From: Pseudisothecium myosuroides
Taxonomy: Eukaryota > Streptophyta > Bryopsida > Hypnales > Lembophyllaceae
Reading direction: 5' to 3'
Length of the DNA: 64,000 nucleotides
NCBI GenBank assembly: GCA_951799445.1
Contig: OX637295.1
Location: 5,890,001-5,954,000 of the forward strand
Positions 34,770 through 47,570 of the stretch are shown here, piece after piece. Below the pieces are notes generated by a model. The model was given only the letters and a program-made list of their open reading frames with translations, had not been told where the DNA came from and did no database searches. Both the position numbers and the translations under genes were made by a program. Each line of letters opens with the position of its first letter. The stretch's first letter is position 1.

Positions 34770-34930
34770 CACTAGAAGAATCAACACATTTGGTTTTGTG
34801 CTGAATCTAACACAACTGTGTTTTAATGTTATTTTAAATACAATTTTATTAAATCCTTATTATTTTGAACACAATTGTGTTAGATTTAACACAAAACCAT
34901 GAGTTGGAATGTATCAAATTCTTCTACTAG
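34770..34930. mobile_element. Small CACTA-like fold-back element
   Basis: The left end CACTAGAAGAATCAACACAT is mirrored at the right end by ..AAATTCTTCTACTAG, and inner arms TTTTGTGCTGAATCTAACAC / GTGTTAGATTTAACACAAAA pair well. The CACTAGAAGAA terminus is shared with 54069-54352. The right tip is slightly different and no clean 3-bp duplication is visible. Confidence 0.55.
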
Positions 34931-35556
34931 TTTTTTGCCCCAACAGAGGAGGCAATGGAACAAAACTCAGATCTATGCATTCCAAACCTTGTACAAATTT
35001 AAGACAGTCTATTTGTGAAGTTTGTCAATTTTGAAGAAAAAATAAAAATTCAGGCTAGTCCTTCTCGTTTTTTGGTGAACAGAGCTGCCAGTAAGGCCTC
35101 AGAGAAGTGGCATGTGAACATTACTTGCAGAAAAATTGGTCATGAGGGTGGGTAGGACTGTAGGAGTAAGGGACCAGGTTGACCTGGGCAAGCTGTACCC
35201 AATTTGAGCAAGTTGTTTACCTGGGTCATGTTTCCAGTGAAAGAGTGGAGGTGCTCTAAGGTAGAAACACCTATAAGTGCCATTTTTTGTTCACCAACAC
35301 CAACACTAACACTTTAACCCTTTAAAACAAGAGGATTGAAAATTCATTACCGTTTTCGAACATCAAGTGTACAGTACAAAGGCAGCCCGGAGGTGACAGC
35401 CTGTTCTCATTTCTTTGGATACAAACTACTATCTAGGAATCAATCAAAACTTTAGACCATTTACACTTGAAGATATCAGCAGCTTGTTATCTTGCATAGG
35501 CACAAAGCAAAACGCTAGTGCAATTCACGATGTGTCTATTCAAGTAATTTGTACAC
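34931..35556. other. Intergenic DNA downstream of EGY3
   Basis: No gene. It contains a GGTGCTCTAAGGTAGAAACA phrase near 35252 related to the junction of the elements at 28124. It should include the EGY3 3' UTR next to 35557. Confidence 0.5.
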
Positions 35557-38500
35557 TCAGAAGTCGTCTCCCCGGAAGAACGGAGGAGTATAGAAGGCGC
35601 TCGGGAATGTGCCCGCACTGTTGGGGAACAGAGTCAAGAAACAGATGACAGCGAGGGCAATGGCCCAGATCTTACGCTCATTGCCCAGCTGATTGATTTC
35701 GTCTTGTGCCGGAAGCTCCTCACCACCTCGGAAGAAAGTAGCAATGAAGCCCCATACCAGACTGAGGACACTCCCCGTGACACCGCCGAAGCCAAGGGCC
35801 AGCGTAGTGAAGAAGGAGAGGCGGCCTGCCAGACTGCGGCCCAGGACTGCTTGTGCAATGCGTCCCCCTTCCAGACGGCCTGATGGCAGCATGTTCAGAG
35901 ATGTCACAACAATACCTGCAAGGCAAAACCCAAAGAAATTGAAGCCATTTTGGTTCAGTTAGTGCAAAGACCTAATTACATAATTCCAATCTTGGATTGA
36001 AAACGCGACAAATGTTCCACTGTTTAAAATTACAAGAAGACCCTCATTATGACGTAAAACATCAATGTTTGTAACAAGCAGTTAGCAACAGAGTAGTGCA
36101 AGAACTCTGGTTTATGTGTGTGACATTTGGAGGTAGAGAAGACTGACTTATCAACTTTGATTCCGATTACCCAGCACATAATGGGAATCTGAGATTCCAA
36201 TTACCTAGCACATAACTTCACTAGAGAATGTCAGTCAACAATCACTTCATAATGCTCGTCACAGACTGCTTGATAGAATTCCACTACTTTCAAAACAATT
36301 GAGAGCAGAGGCCGGATTCAAATTGATGAAGAGAAGGTAGGAGCATACCGAGTAGTCCAGCAAATGCAAGAGGGTCGATCGGAACACCAAGTCCAGGAAC
36401 AGCCTGAGGAAGGACGTTGCCAAGCTCGTCACTGTAGGGTCCAATCACATACTGTACGAATGAGAGCAGAGGGTTGTTGACGAAGAATTGAGGGCGAATG
36501 TACCTGAAAGGCAATACAACAGGACATTCCATTCAAACATCATGTGAACACTGAAATCTCAATGCCTGAAGATTAGTGAAGAAGATAAGAGCTACGGACC
36601 CTTCACAATATTCTCTTGACAATCAAGCCTAGTGTGTCAAGGAATGGCCCTTGAAATCACTATTCATCCTAAATTTAGTTGCTTTATCCTTTATTCTACT
36701 TGATGAGTGGTCACTCAACTATTTATGGGTCCTATTTGATGAGCAAGGGTGAGGGACAAGGAAATTGAGGGCCCTTCAAAATTAGATGTAAAATTCGAGC
36801 GTGCCAAGTTTGGCGAGTGAGGGTGGCCATGCTCTAAGTGCCCAAAGTGCCTAAAGTGGTCACTTCCATATCTATAGGAGTTGATATTAATCACTTAGAA
36901 ATCTTGAAGGAAGGTAAAAAATTTAACAATAAAGTGAAGAAATCATACTCTACATTTTTTAATGATAGAAATACGTTATGAAAGTTCTTAGCTTTGAAAG
37001 TGAAATTTCTATTTAAAGCTTGGGCAGTTAGGGTTAGAAGATGTCAAGGACGGTGAGACACATACAAGGCATTATCTCCGCCATTCCAACTCTTGTCGAG
37101 TAAGAATGCCGAAACGGCTAAGCCCAGGGATGTCAAATACGAGCTGGTGATGCGCGTTGCAGCAATATCAAACAAGGCCTCCTTGCTAGGCAACAGAGAT
37201 TCGTAGTTGTTGACCACGCCCAAACACCCCGTCCAGTTTGAAGGAATCATAAACGTGGGACTCAGTTTCACTCCATACCTGGATGCTACATAACGCGTAG
37301 CTATCTGAGAAAAACGACACCAAAAGGTTTAAGACAAGCAAGCCGGCTAACAGCAAGACACTATAAATCGACTGAAAAAAGTATTCAAAGCCAACAATGA
37401 ATCATGCGGCAGTCCACAATTCAAACTCTTAAAATCAACTCTTAAACCCCTGAAGGACCAAGGAGTCCAAAATTGGGACTCATCTGATTTTAGCAATTTT
37501 GAGTAGGTCTTAAGGTAACATTTCTGTTTTCCAATTTTATTTATTTTCTGACTAACACATGGAATGATCTTCACCGATTCCGATGATACAAATTTTGGCC
37601 CATCTGAATTGCATTTTCACAACATGATCAATCAAATTTGACAATTTAAAACCATGAAATCTTGATCAGTTGGGGGATCAATGAGATGTTAGTGGTACAC
37701 ACCTCCGAGACCCCAAAGATGGCGAGATATCCGGAGAAGAGGGGTAGGACACGGCTCACGTAGTCATCGTAGGTTGCATCAGGAGTGAGGAAGAAACCAC
37801 TCATGATGCTAATTGTGCCAAATGTGGTGACTCCCAGCAACACAGCACTTACGTATCCTGTTAAAGTGCTCAGATTTTGTGCTTCAAGCTGGAGATCAAT
37901 CTCCGCTTTCGGTTGCACCACACATACCTGCAAAATAAAGGTTCTTCCTCAAAACGTCGTTTCCTCTTGTCTCAAACCTTGTCTGTTCTTTGGAAGGTCT
38001 GGGGTCTTAATGAGAATCTCGATATTCAGAAAAAAACTGCAGAAAAAAAAGCGTTGTAGTCAGAAGAGAATAGCGTACTTGTTTAGTTAGATCATCCACA
38101 GTTTCTTCCATGAACCAAAGATCCACTTCCCGACCACATGCCTGCGCAATCTTCGCTTCCAACTTAGGTTTGACTTCTTCCAAGGGCCTTCTCAAATTCC
38201 CAATGACAATGCCTCCATCACCCATTCTTCGGACATCACTAGCATAGAATGTGTCAATCCCAAAACAGCCCTTTACCTGCAGCCAAGAAGCAGCATCATT
38301 TTCTACTATCTCGGCGCAGAGTGTGTGGATACCAAGTGTGTAAACCTTGAGAACTAAGACCGCAGCAATTAAAAGAGAACTATGAAATTTTTCTTACCTT
38401 GCTCAAGTCTAATGCAATGAATGTCTTTTCAGCTTTATCAAGTCTCTCCTTCTCTCGTTCCAACGACTGCCTGCTCAAGGTTCCATCACCAGGACACCGC

Positions 38501-39849
38501 GAGAAATACTGACAATTAGACATACAAGAGAGATTTAATCGTCCAGTACATGAAAAAGAGAGATAGGAGAGGCACCGTCGTGTGTGGATTGTCTAGCATA
38601 AATACCTGACGAAGAAGTTGATTATATTCCTGAAGAAGTTCCCCTGCTCCTGGTTATTAATTTCGTTCAATCTTTCCTCGGCGCGCTTCCTCTCGAGCTT
38701 CAAAGCAGATTCAATTGAAGGACTGCTCATGAACTTCTTGAAGTCCTCATCCAGTCTCCAGTCTCTTTCTTGTTTCTTCTCCACTATCTCCTCCTTTTTA
38801 GGCTCCTCTGCTTTAGGAGGATCCTCTGCAGTTTTCTTCTCCTCCACTGTTGTTCCTGTATTCCACAAGATTTCACCCTCCAGCACATGAAACCCCAAAT
38901 CTGTAGTTTAATTCACTATAACTGCCTAGCAGTACTACCCCGTACAAGCACCAAGCAAGGAGCGGCAGGCACACCAATTATTCTATGTTAGTACACTTCA
39001 TCACTCAATATAACACCAAAATAGTGTGCCATAGAGTAAATGATTTTTTTTCCCTAAACGATGTACCATGATGCCACCATCAAGACCCTTTGTGACACTC
39101 AAAAAACAAGTCATCAATTAACAAGTGGCCAAACTCAGATCTAAGCAAAATGATGTTCATCAATAGGTTCACTAATATAAGGTGTTCCTGGTGTATCACA
39201 GGTCTATGAAACAGAGTACCGTACTAACAGAACAAGCAGCTACGCCATGAGAGGCTCTGTCCTTGTAGCTTCTGTCAAGTGACGTCCGACTCAAACTTCC
39301 TCACATGCACATTCTGTCAATGCAGGCCTCCTCCTCTTTGGTCCAGAGCCAATAAACAGTGCGACTCTTTGATGCCTTAAGACTTGTTTAAGTAGCCGAA
39401 GTTAACTGACCTCCTAAATGCCCGCACTCGCAATGCCATTAACGGGAAATTAGATGAGGGCAAAATTAGTTTACCGGTTCTTGTTGAAAATCAGGAGATA
39501 AATTCATTTGCGAAAAAGCAAGTAAATTCGTCGTTAGTTAGTTAGCGAGAGTTAGCACCATTTTGCTAACTGACTCTAGTTTGGCAGTGCAAGCACCCAG
39601 TTATTTCTTACAGTTAGCTAAAGTCGCTACTTGATTACTGGTAGACTCCACCAAACTTCATATATAAATGGAGCAGCTAGAAAACAAGAAGAATATGGCA
39701 CTTTTGGCAGAAGAATAAGATTAATCACCTTGTGGCTGAGAGTTTTTCTTGTCATCCTTGACTTCGGCTCTTGCAAGAAGGCGGTGCGAGCGCCTAGCTT
39801 TCAAAGGTGCGAACTGCAAGTTTCCACTGGAAAGCTGTTGTCCCCATAC
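35557..39849 (-). CDS. EGY3: EGY3-like inactive site-2 protease homologue, plastid (5' exon not resolved)
   Basis: EGY proteins are plastid membrane metalloproteases of the S2P family. EGY3 is the member lacking the zinc site, and in Arabidopsis it responds to heat and oxidative stress. Eight exons join in phase: 39849-39729, 38900-38606, 38470-38398, 38276-38079, 37927-37703, 37304-37066, 36503-36349, 35915-35557, giving 554 residues after an unresolved start (Arabidopsis EGY3 is about 570). After a charged coiled region (EEKKTAEDPP..), the GNLRRP motif and multiple membrane helices follow. Where active EGYs have HEXXH this protein has GVSEIATR, and the second metal motif (NPDG) is LPSGRLEGG. 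GGDNALYIRPQFF, DPLAFAGLLG and the C-terminal PFFRGDDF are EGY3 hallmarks. No in-frame Met is present in the first supported exon, so a further exon must lie upstream. Confidence 0.92.
36832..37034. repeat. Dispersed repeat family E, copy 1, in EGY3 intron
   Basis: About 200 bp within the intron at 36504-37065: AAAGTGCCTAAAGTGG..TTTAATGATAGAAATACGTTATGAAAGT..AGCTTTGAAAGTG..GGGCAGTTAG. It matches 57651-57852, which lies in the last intron of the cyclophilin gene, in the other gene-relative orientation. Confidence 0.65.
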
Positions 39850-41260
39850 CTGATAAACAAACAGTAAACATCCTCACAATCACGAAATTACTAAAGCACT
39901 ATATCCTAAACCCCTCATATACCTCCACAAGTGTTAATGCACAGGATTTTGAAATCACTTCGGATTATGAGGTTTTACCTGAGAGGAACGAGAAACTGTA
40001 CTGCAACTCTGCTTCTCATGCCTTAAATTCGACCACAAAGGTGTGGAGAGGTTGCCCACAGTGAGTGATTGCTGAGCCATCGATACCATTATTGGAATGT
40101 GCTAATTGACTGTGTAAGTTCAAACCCTGCAAAAAGGCAGAATTTTTTTTAACCTAGCAACATGAATCTGTCATTCAGGTGTGCGCAGCATACACAAATT
40201 GAGGTACTGTCCTGTCCGTTGCATGCATTTCTCATGCACCACTGGTACCTTCACCACCAGGAGCCAAAAATGGAAACATAAAAAGTCCTGAGAGAACGAT
40301 AAAACCCCATTAAAACATACGAGCCTCCTCATAGAAGCTGTAGAAACGACCTACTAGTGATAGTGACAATCTTGCACAACTAATACCTTCACAACCTTCA
40401 CCAGCAGTCAGAGATGGAAAACTAATGAAAAACTAATGAAAAATCAATAACTCCTGAAAACAAAAATGAAGCCACAAAAACAACCAGATAATCATACTAG
40501 CGCCTACATACCTGTTGTAGCAATAATTTAGCACTAACTCATTCAATCCTCAGCCCCAAATTGACACTCCGAGTTCCTGTTTTCACAACACAACCAATCA
40601 TCAAAAGCTAGCCAATTCAAGAAACCGAAAGCTGGGTATTCCTGAACTAGAAGATTTTCCAAACCTCAATAATAACAGAGCGCGATACCTGAAAAAAAAA
40701 AAAAAAACACTAAACCCCAACAAAACACGACTCCAATTCGCACATTCGAGGCAATCTCGCCCTCTGCAACACCCTTGAAACAGAGGAACCCGGAATGAAT
40801 TCCAACAAATCACCACCAAAACATCAATTTCACCTGCGGGAGCTCCCCAAAGAATTTGAAAATGACGGAAAATGGCGTGAAATGAAGTGCAATTTCAGTG
40901 CAACTCCAACGAATTCTCGCCACAGATTGTCAAATTGCGTCCTAGCTGCATGCTGAGGAAGGAGTACTAAACTAATATCCTGCAACATGATGGGTGCGAG
41001 CACGAGAATGAGTGATGTGAGGAGTTGAGAAGCGCCCACTTGGCAGCATGCAAGGGCCAGATGACTTGCTGGCGTCAGATGGGGACCCAGGCAGGCAGCC
41101 GGGGATGCTCTGCAACTCTGAACTGATTTCCAAAAGCAAATCGTCGTGAGTCTCTCAAGTCGACGTTGCGTTGCCTTATCTTTCGGCTTGCGTTGTGAAG
41201 CTTCGCAGGCGCACACATGCCATGGCCATGCACACCACGAGCTCGCGCTCGATTGCAATT
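39850..41260 (-). other. EGY3 upstream region; candidate 5' exons
   Basis: A start exon for EGY3 should lie here. A minus ORF with ATG at 40988 (MLQDISLVLLPQHAART..) reaches a CCCGCAG/GTGAAA donor at about 40832. A strong polypyrimidine acceptor ends at 40690, before a frame reading YRALLLLRFGKSSSSGIPSF. A further CAACAG/GTATGT donor is at about 40511. One joining of these pieces stays in phase with the 39849 exon and gives a Ser/Arg-rich leader like a transit peptide, but alternatives exist. The GC-richer part near 41000-41260 is a plausible promoter or leader. Confidence 0.3.
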
Positions 41261-42204
41261 TGCAAGCAATTTGTCATCTTTCTCGTATTTTTCCTCCTAC
41301 CCTACGTGTAGGTCAGTTTTGTAAAGAATCAGGGAAAAATTGGAACATGGAACACATTTACGCATGAATAGAAAAAATCAAATCGTTTCATCCAAGTGAA
41401 GAGGAGCCGTCAAAACATTAGGAAGAACAATGTGTTGAAAGCCAAGAAAATTGGATCAAACTGCCGAATTGTCCAAATGCCAAAATTAAATCATTTCAAC
41501 ATCCAAGTGTCGAATTTGATCTAAATGTATGGTATTCTATTTATTTATTTTTAAATCTTTTTTTTTTCCTTTTTTTTTCCCACTATAGGCAATGACAATA
41601 TAGGAAGTATGCAGGATATCTACAATGTAATCAAAGAAAGGATCAAAAGCCCTTAATGGGGAGGGGATACTTGAAATATTAGATAGGTTTTGTTTGAATT
41701 CAATTATTCTCATGATTTTATGAATTTTTTTTCAAAAAATGCAGACATACAACTTTCATAGAAACTTGATTTTAATTGTAGAGTTGCAATCATGTTTTCT
41801 CAAAAAATAATTTGAGTTGTAGCTTAAGCAAGGTAATATTCTTTGACTTTGGAGGGATAGTAGAGGGGGCTGAAATGGCAATTAAGAGAGGGCAATAGAT
41901 TCCACAATGGAGGCTTGAGGTGATGGGTCGATGCAAGAATGACCTCCTGTTTTTGTTCTGCTTTGGCAATATTGGGCCTTTTTTTGGTGGGTACTTTAAA
42001 ATTAGAAAAATATTTTTAAAAAAATATAAAAAAATAAGAAAAATATATAAACATGTAAGAAGAAGGTAACCTATGAAGGAAAAGCCCAAAAAAATTCATT
42101 AAATAGGGGAACTAGAGACTTTAAAAATCACCAGAAATTAGATACTTGGACGTTTTAACTCGTAAAAAATAGGATTTTTTTTTTCAAAGTAACTAAAAAT
42201 TAAA
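41261..42204. other. AT-rich intergenic DNA
   Basis: No gene supported. The minus ORF 41790-42089 (Phe/Leu/Ile/Lys-rich) is AT-driven. Confidence 0.5.
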
Positions 42205-42468
42205 TCATTTGGGAAGACTTTATGATGAAGAGATTTCACCAAAAGAATGGTCTTGAAATCATTTTTAATGTTTAGAATTGAAAGCACAAGGGAGCCCTTA
42301 CTATTTGCATGAACGTAGAGGATATAAAATAAAATATTTTTAAACTTCCCTCAGTAGAAACATGACTTCCTACTATAGGAATACACCATAGAAATTTCAG
42401 CTCTAGATCATTAAATTTGGGGACTCCATAGTACTCAAAACCCCTAAAATTCAAAACATGACACATTA
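42205..42468 (+). repeat. Dispersed repeat family F, copy 1
   Basis: GATTTCACCAAAAGAATGGT..GGGAGCCCT..GGACTCCATAGTACTCAAAA is shared with 47322-47570 on the opposite strand, over about 250 bp. The two copies are 5 kb apart and enclose a lectin-kinase pseudogene. Confidence 0.75.
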
Positions 42469-44070
42469 TTTTAATTGTTTTTTAAATATAAATGATTTTT
42501 TTTTAATTCTAAAAAAATATGAGATATGAATACACTCAAGAAACACATCTTCAATAAAAATTTCAACTTCATGCAAGTCAATCCTTTTGTGACAATGTTT
42601 AAGTACAAGTCTTTTTTGCAATGACCCTAATAGGCTCCTAGCTTGTTGGAAGCCAATTAAGCAATTGCTTAATTTATCCTTGGACTAATAAATGTCAAAT
42701 CTTAATCCATGTAAAGAATAAATAGGGCTGGTGGGATCACGAGTGGGAGCAATGTTTGCTATGAGGGGAATGATGAGGAAACAAAATAGGAATAAAGGAA
42801 TATAGGAGCTTTTATTAAATGATATCCAATGTCTGAGAGTTATGGGTGTTTGCAATGGCCTTTTGTTTCTAAATAGAAATGAAAAGTTTTTATTTTTTTG
42901 TTTTTGTACTTATGAAAGGTAAATCAATCCACCATTGGGATCTTGTTTTTAAATTATGTAGGTGAAAGATGTGTTTGCAAAAAAGTCCATTGTATAGTGA
43001 ATTTGTAGTGCACCTCCACATTGTGGGATGTTTTTGGATGTGATTTGCGCCTTAGTTACATGTGAAAATTAGTAGAAATTTGCCTAATGTGATCATGAGT
43101 ATAAAAGATTTTTGAATTCAAAATTCATAGTGCAAAAATTGTCCTCAAACGGTAGTCAAAGTCATCTAAAATTCTTTGGTAGGGTTGAAAAAAACTTTTT
43201 CTTTGACTTCAAATGCTAAAATGTTAAAGAAATTGTGGTCAAACTTTACAAAATTTTAACCTCATGTTCTTATTTAAGTCAAGTACAAGACGCTATGGCT
43301 AGGTTCTTGAAAAAATCATATTTTTGATTACTTGGCTCAATATAGTAGAAATGACAATTTTGAGTGTTTTTTTATTAGAAAAAGGCCTTGGGAATTTAGG
43401 GGTTGAGGAGACTAGAGTGTATTCCCTTTTTCTTTCTTCCTTTAGTTTTTTCATCTATGAGGGGAACACTAGATAGATGATATAAGAGGTTGTATTTTTT
43501 TAGAATTGCCTCACTTTTTGAGAAGAATTCTAATCAAACTTAATCTTCAATCATTGTAAATGTAACTTTTGTTGATACAAGCCTCCACTTTGATCTAGAG
43601 CCAACAAGCAACTATGGTTCAAGAGCTTTAAGAGGGCACACTGGTCCTTTTGTAGTCAGGTTCTCTTCAAACTTCTTCATATTCATTGAAATGTCCGTAA
43701 CTTTTGTCAACGCAAAGCCCACTTTCTTTTTATTCAAATCTGGATGGAGAAAACTAAGCATCGTGAGCACATTCGATCTCATAAGCTTTTGGAAATCGGT
43801 TAACAGTAAACTGAACTGAACTGAATTTCACCAGAGGCATCTGGTTTCATTTTGAAGATACCAAAATGCCATATACGTCCGTCTACCGTTACCAATGCGT
43901 CTCTTCTCCAGAAAATCTGATTTTCAGTTCAGATAGATCTGGCAGCCATATTTCAAGAGATAGCCAAATTTTTAAAAAAATTAGGCACTACAAGAGGATG
44001 CACCGGCTGGGCAGGAGGATCGAATTTCCATTGACATGCATGAACACCACTTACAGGATTTGTGCTATTC
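42469..44070. other. AT-rich intergenic DNA with a transposon-end relic
   Basis: 43120-43405 resembles the right part of the TTAA-flanked element at 24387-25287 (shared ATAGTGCAAAAATT, AGAAATG(A/G)CAATTTTGA and AAAAGGCCTTG..TTTAGG). No gene is visible until the pseudogene region. Confidence 0.45.
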
Positions 44071-44482
44071 GAGGGCCAACCTGCCGTTGGGGATGAGTTG
44101 GGTAAGTTGTGTGTGCACATGACGCGCACACGGTTTGGGGTGAGCATCACTGGAGGTACGTAGGGACTGCGAGGTAACTTGAGTTCTTGGTGTTTTTTCT
44201 TCAGGAATACCTGAAGTTTCAATTCGCAGATGCTGGCTAGCTTCAGCTCGAGAATCTGGGCGAGCAGGGCAACTAATTTGAGCGGCAAAGAGAGAAAATC
44301 AGTGGCATGTGCAATTTTTTTTTGTTAGCAAGACTGGAAATAGATTGGGAACATAAGGCATTACGGGACCCAGAGATAATCTACCTACTGTGGTAGGAGT
44401 GAACGTTGGGGGCATGGAGCAACATCGTAGGATCAACATCAAGACATCGTTTTCCCAATTGCACTTAATAGGGAATGATTCA

Positions 44483-46560
44483 ATGTTGACACCAAAGACT
44501 CTTCTGCGTCTCATCGTCATGTTCGTGTTCCATCTCGCAACTGCAGACACGCGAATCACCTTCCCCTCTTTCTCGCCGAATGACGATTTCATTGCACTGG
44601 GAGCTGTTGTGTACCACCCTGACAAACGTTCCTGCATCATCAACGCAGGCGCCAGGAAGCTTGCTTCCAGAGGGTCTTGTGGAGGCTGCTCTGTTTTATG
44701 AAAAACGGTTCGCATTCAGAATGGAGCAACTGGGAGAGTCAGTGGCTTCCTTCAGCACCTCTTAATTTCTCCTTCAGATTCACCACGCATGCACGGCTTG
44801 CGTTGGGATAACAGTAATAACACCTTGGATGGGAGCAGATTCGGCTTTACCTTTGTGAGAAACTTACCCATGGCTACCCTGCATGATGCTGTCTCCCAAG
44901 CGGGAGAGCTCCGCGCCTGTAAGATGTTTCGAACCCAAACCGATATATCGACTCCTGTAGGATAGTATGCAGTCTATTTTTACACAGATTATAATCCGAA
45001 TTTCGAAAGGAGCCCAGCAATAACTTCATCAGGGTTGCCAAAATTAAAACGTGACTATGATTATGATGTCGAAACACATAGTCACAACTTGTGTGGCCAT
45101 GCAACGCACTGCTCGTATTTCTCCAATCGGGAAGAATTTTCACTACGGTCTCAGACAGTGGAAATCAGGATTGCAAATGGATCAAACCCCAAAGTTAACC
45201 CCTGCAGCCTCTGTTGCTCATTTCAAATTATTTATTTTCAAAGTTCTTCGGAGATGATGTGTTCCTCACGTTCTGTGGAAGCTCAGATGTCAAACATTTC
45301 GAAGAGCATGAGCTCTTATCCTGAAGCTTCTTTAGCACCGGGATATCAGAGTCTAAACTCCAAATGATGCTTCACTATTTGAAGTCGAAAACGTAGGTTG
45401 GTGCCACTTCGGGAGTTCTATTTGCAACGCTTGCTGCCTTGCTGATTTTCAGGTTTATCTATTCATTTGCGACGCCATCCAGCAGTTACACTCCATTCGG
45501 TTATTCCACTGTGTTCTCTTCCAATGAGCTCCGAAAGGCAACTGAGAACTTTGCTGACAGAAATTTCTTCAGACGTGGCGGATCAGAGGTTGTTTACAAA
45601 GGCTCTTTGGAAGGTGAGTAGAGTATTTTTAATTAGATTTTGCTGGGAATTTTGGTAATGAATTATGATGTTTGGTGGGATTGGAGATGGCCACTAATTG
45701 CGTAGTCAATCATGTGTTCATCATGCAAACATCATGCGTGAACTCCTGCCCGTTACTCGTTTGACAGTGTTCGAAAACTTGCATGTAATAGTAGAAACTC
45801 CTTCCAAATAGGACATATACGCATTGCATTTATATCAACTTATGTTACCTCTTTGTACACAATCTTCCTAAGCTGATCCAATTCTTTGCGAAAAAAGTTC
45901 GATGCTGCTGAAATCTTTGTTGGACCCAAGTGGTGTATTGGTTGTTGTTGGTGGTGAAACAAGTCAATATGTTGGAATCTAAGCAAGTTGAATCCCTTTT
46001 TTTACTAAACTGGCAAGTCTAATTCAAATTCAACATCAAAATGTGGTGTGCTTGCAAGGATGGTGTCAAAAGAAAGGCAATATGTTATTGGTGAATGATT
46101 ACATGTCCAATGGAACTCTCAATGATTGACTTCACAAAAGTGGTAGCCAACAAGTACTATTGTTGAAAATGTAGCAGTTCGTTCTTGAAATAGTGGGTGA
46201 AACCCAATAATACTTGCACAAAGATTGGTTTAGTTTGTATATTGCACCAAGACGTCAAGTACTCAAGTCGAGTTATGTGTTGTTGGATGTAGATTTCAAA
46301 GCCTATCTAGGAGACTTTGGACTAACTTGCTCATTTGATGGATCATCACAAGTTAGACAAGACCACTTTGGTAGTAGGCACATTTTGCTATATGGTTCCT
46401 TAGTTGTTGTATACAAGAAAAGCAACAAAAGGAATCAGATGTTTATAATTTTGGCATTTTGATGTTGGAAGTGGTGTATAGAAGGCATCCCTTGGATTTG
46501 TAGACAATGGAGTCTAGGAATCTTGTCCACAATTGGGTGAGTTCATGAAGGTGGGTTTCA
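44483..46560 (+). pseudogene. L-type lectin receptor-like kinase, decayed copy A
   Basis: The intact gene would encode a plasma-membrane receptor with an extracellular legume-lectin domain and a cytosolic Ser/Thr kinase. A signal peptide (MLTPKTLLRLIVMFVFHLAT) leads into TRITFPSFSPNDDFIAL. Lectin-like blocks then appear in changing frames: FSTS, GSRFGFTFV and SYFSNREEF. A transmembrane stretch and juxtamembrane YNELRKATENF-type segment end at a GTGAGT donor. Kinase remnants follow, including VVCLQGWCQ (about 46045), VLLDVDFKAYLGDFGL (about 46275) and a FGILMLEVV-type block (about 46450). At least five frame breaks and several stops make it non-functional. The retained intron boundary shows it is not a processed copy. 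DNA similarity to copy B starts near 44070. Confidence 0.8.
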
Positions 46561-47321
46561 CTTTTTAGTATGGCGGATCCAAAAATGCTTAGAATTTTTC
46601 AACCATCAAGCTGATTTGTACCTCTTTTCAATGAGCCATTACAAGTCTCTTCCACACCATCGGACTCTTATGATTTGAGTCATAGCACCACACTAAGATC
46701 AATTTTTGTAGAATGATGTGAATATTGAAATCCAAATGGCAATGGTTGTAAGTTTTGCTTCAATTGAGGCTCTTTTGTTGCCTTTCCAATCCCAAGGCTT
46801 GACCTTTTATAGGAGAAGTGAATAGACTATTGTAGCGAAAATAAGGCATAGAGAATGTATCTTCCATCATGATGATACTATTTCTATAATTGCTAGCTAC
46901 CAAGCTGCTAGGAGTTTGTCATTCATTGGAATTTCTGCATAACAATATTTTGAGTGCATTAGTTGAACCTTCTCCTACTTCATTAGTTTAACTCTCCTAT
47001 CTCTGATTCTAATACGTGATGGTCCTAGTGATTGTAATTGGATTGGCTAGAAACAATAAATAGATGATTGCAAGAAACATCAGTCTTTTTTATTGTCACA
47101 CATAGCAAGACGGACTTATCATCCAATATCATATAATTTTTGAAGCATGAACCCGATGAACGTGAATTTTTTTTATTAGAGATGAGTTTTTTATTTGAAA
47201 GAGATGTTTCCATTGTAATCATATCCTTTATTTTTCAAAAATTTTAAAAACAAAATTGACTTTTAAATAAAAATATATTATAAAATGATATATATTTATA
47301 TTTAAAAGTCAATTTTGTTGA
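46561..47321. other. Tail of pseudogene A and AT-rich DNA
   Basis: Broken kinase C-tail-like frames may continue to about 46750. After that the DNA is AT-rich with no gene. Confidence 0.35.
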
Positions 47322-47570
47322 TTTGTCACACTTTCAAATTTAGGATTTTTGAATACTATGGAGTACCCAAAATTATAATTTAGAGTTGAAAATTTTCTAA
47401 TCTATTACGGACATGTTTTACATTAGAGGCATTTAAAAATATATTATTTTGTTTCCTCCACATTCGTGCAATTAGGGCTCCCTAGCACACACTTTTGAAC
47501 ATTGAAGATGGTTTCAAGCTCATTCTTTTGGTGAAATCTCATTATCATTGAGTCCTCACAAATTGCCAAT
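47322..47570 (-). repeat. Dispersed repeat family F, copy 2 (inverted)
   Basis: The reverse complement matches 42205-42468. Shared blocks on this strand include GTACTCCATAGTATTCAAAA, GGGAGCCCTAATTGCA and GAGATTTCACCAAAAGAATG. Confidence 0.75.

Noticed and set aside
40115..40140. tRNA T-loop-like GTTCAAACCCTGC
   Set aside because: No matching acceptor stem, D-arm or anticodon arm could be placed around it.
40640..40665. Heat-shock-element-like TTCCTGAACTAGAAG near EGY3
   Set aside because: Only two adjacent half-sites fit and the position relative to the true EGY3 start is unknown.
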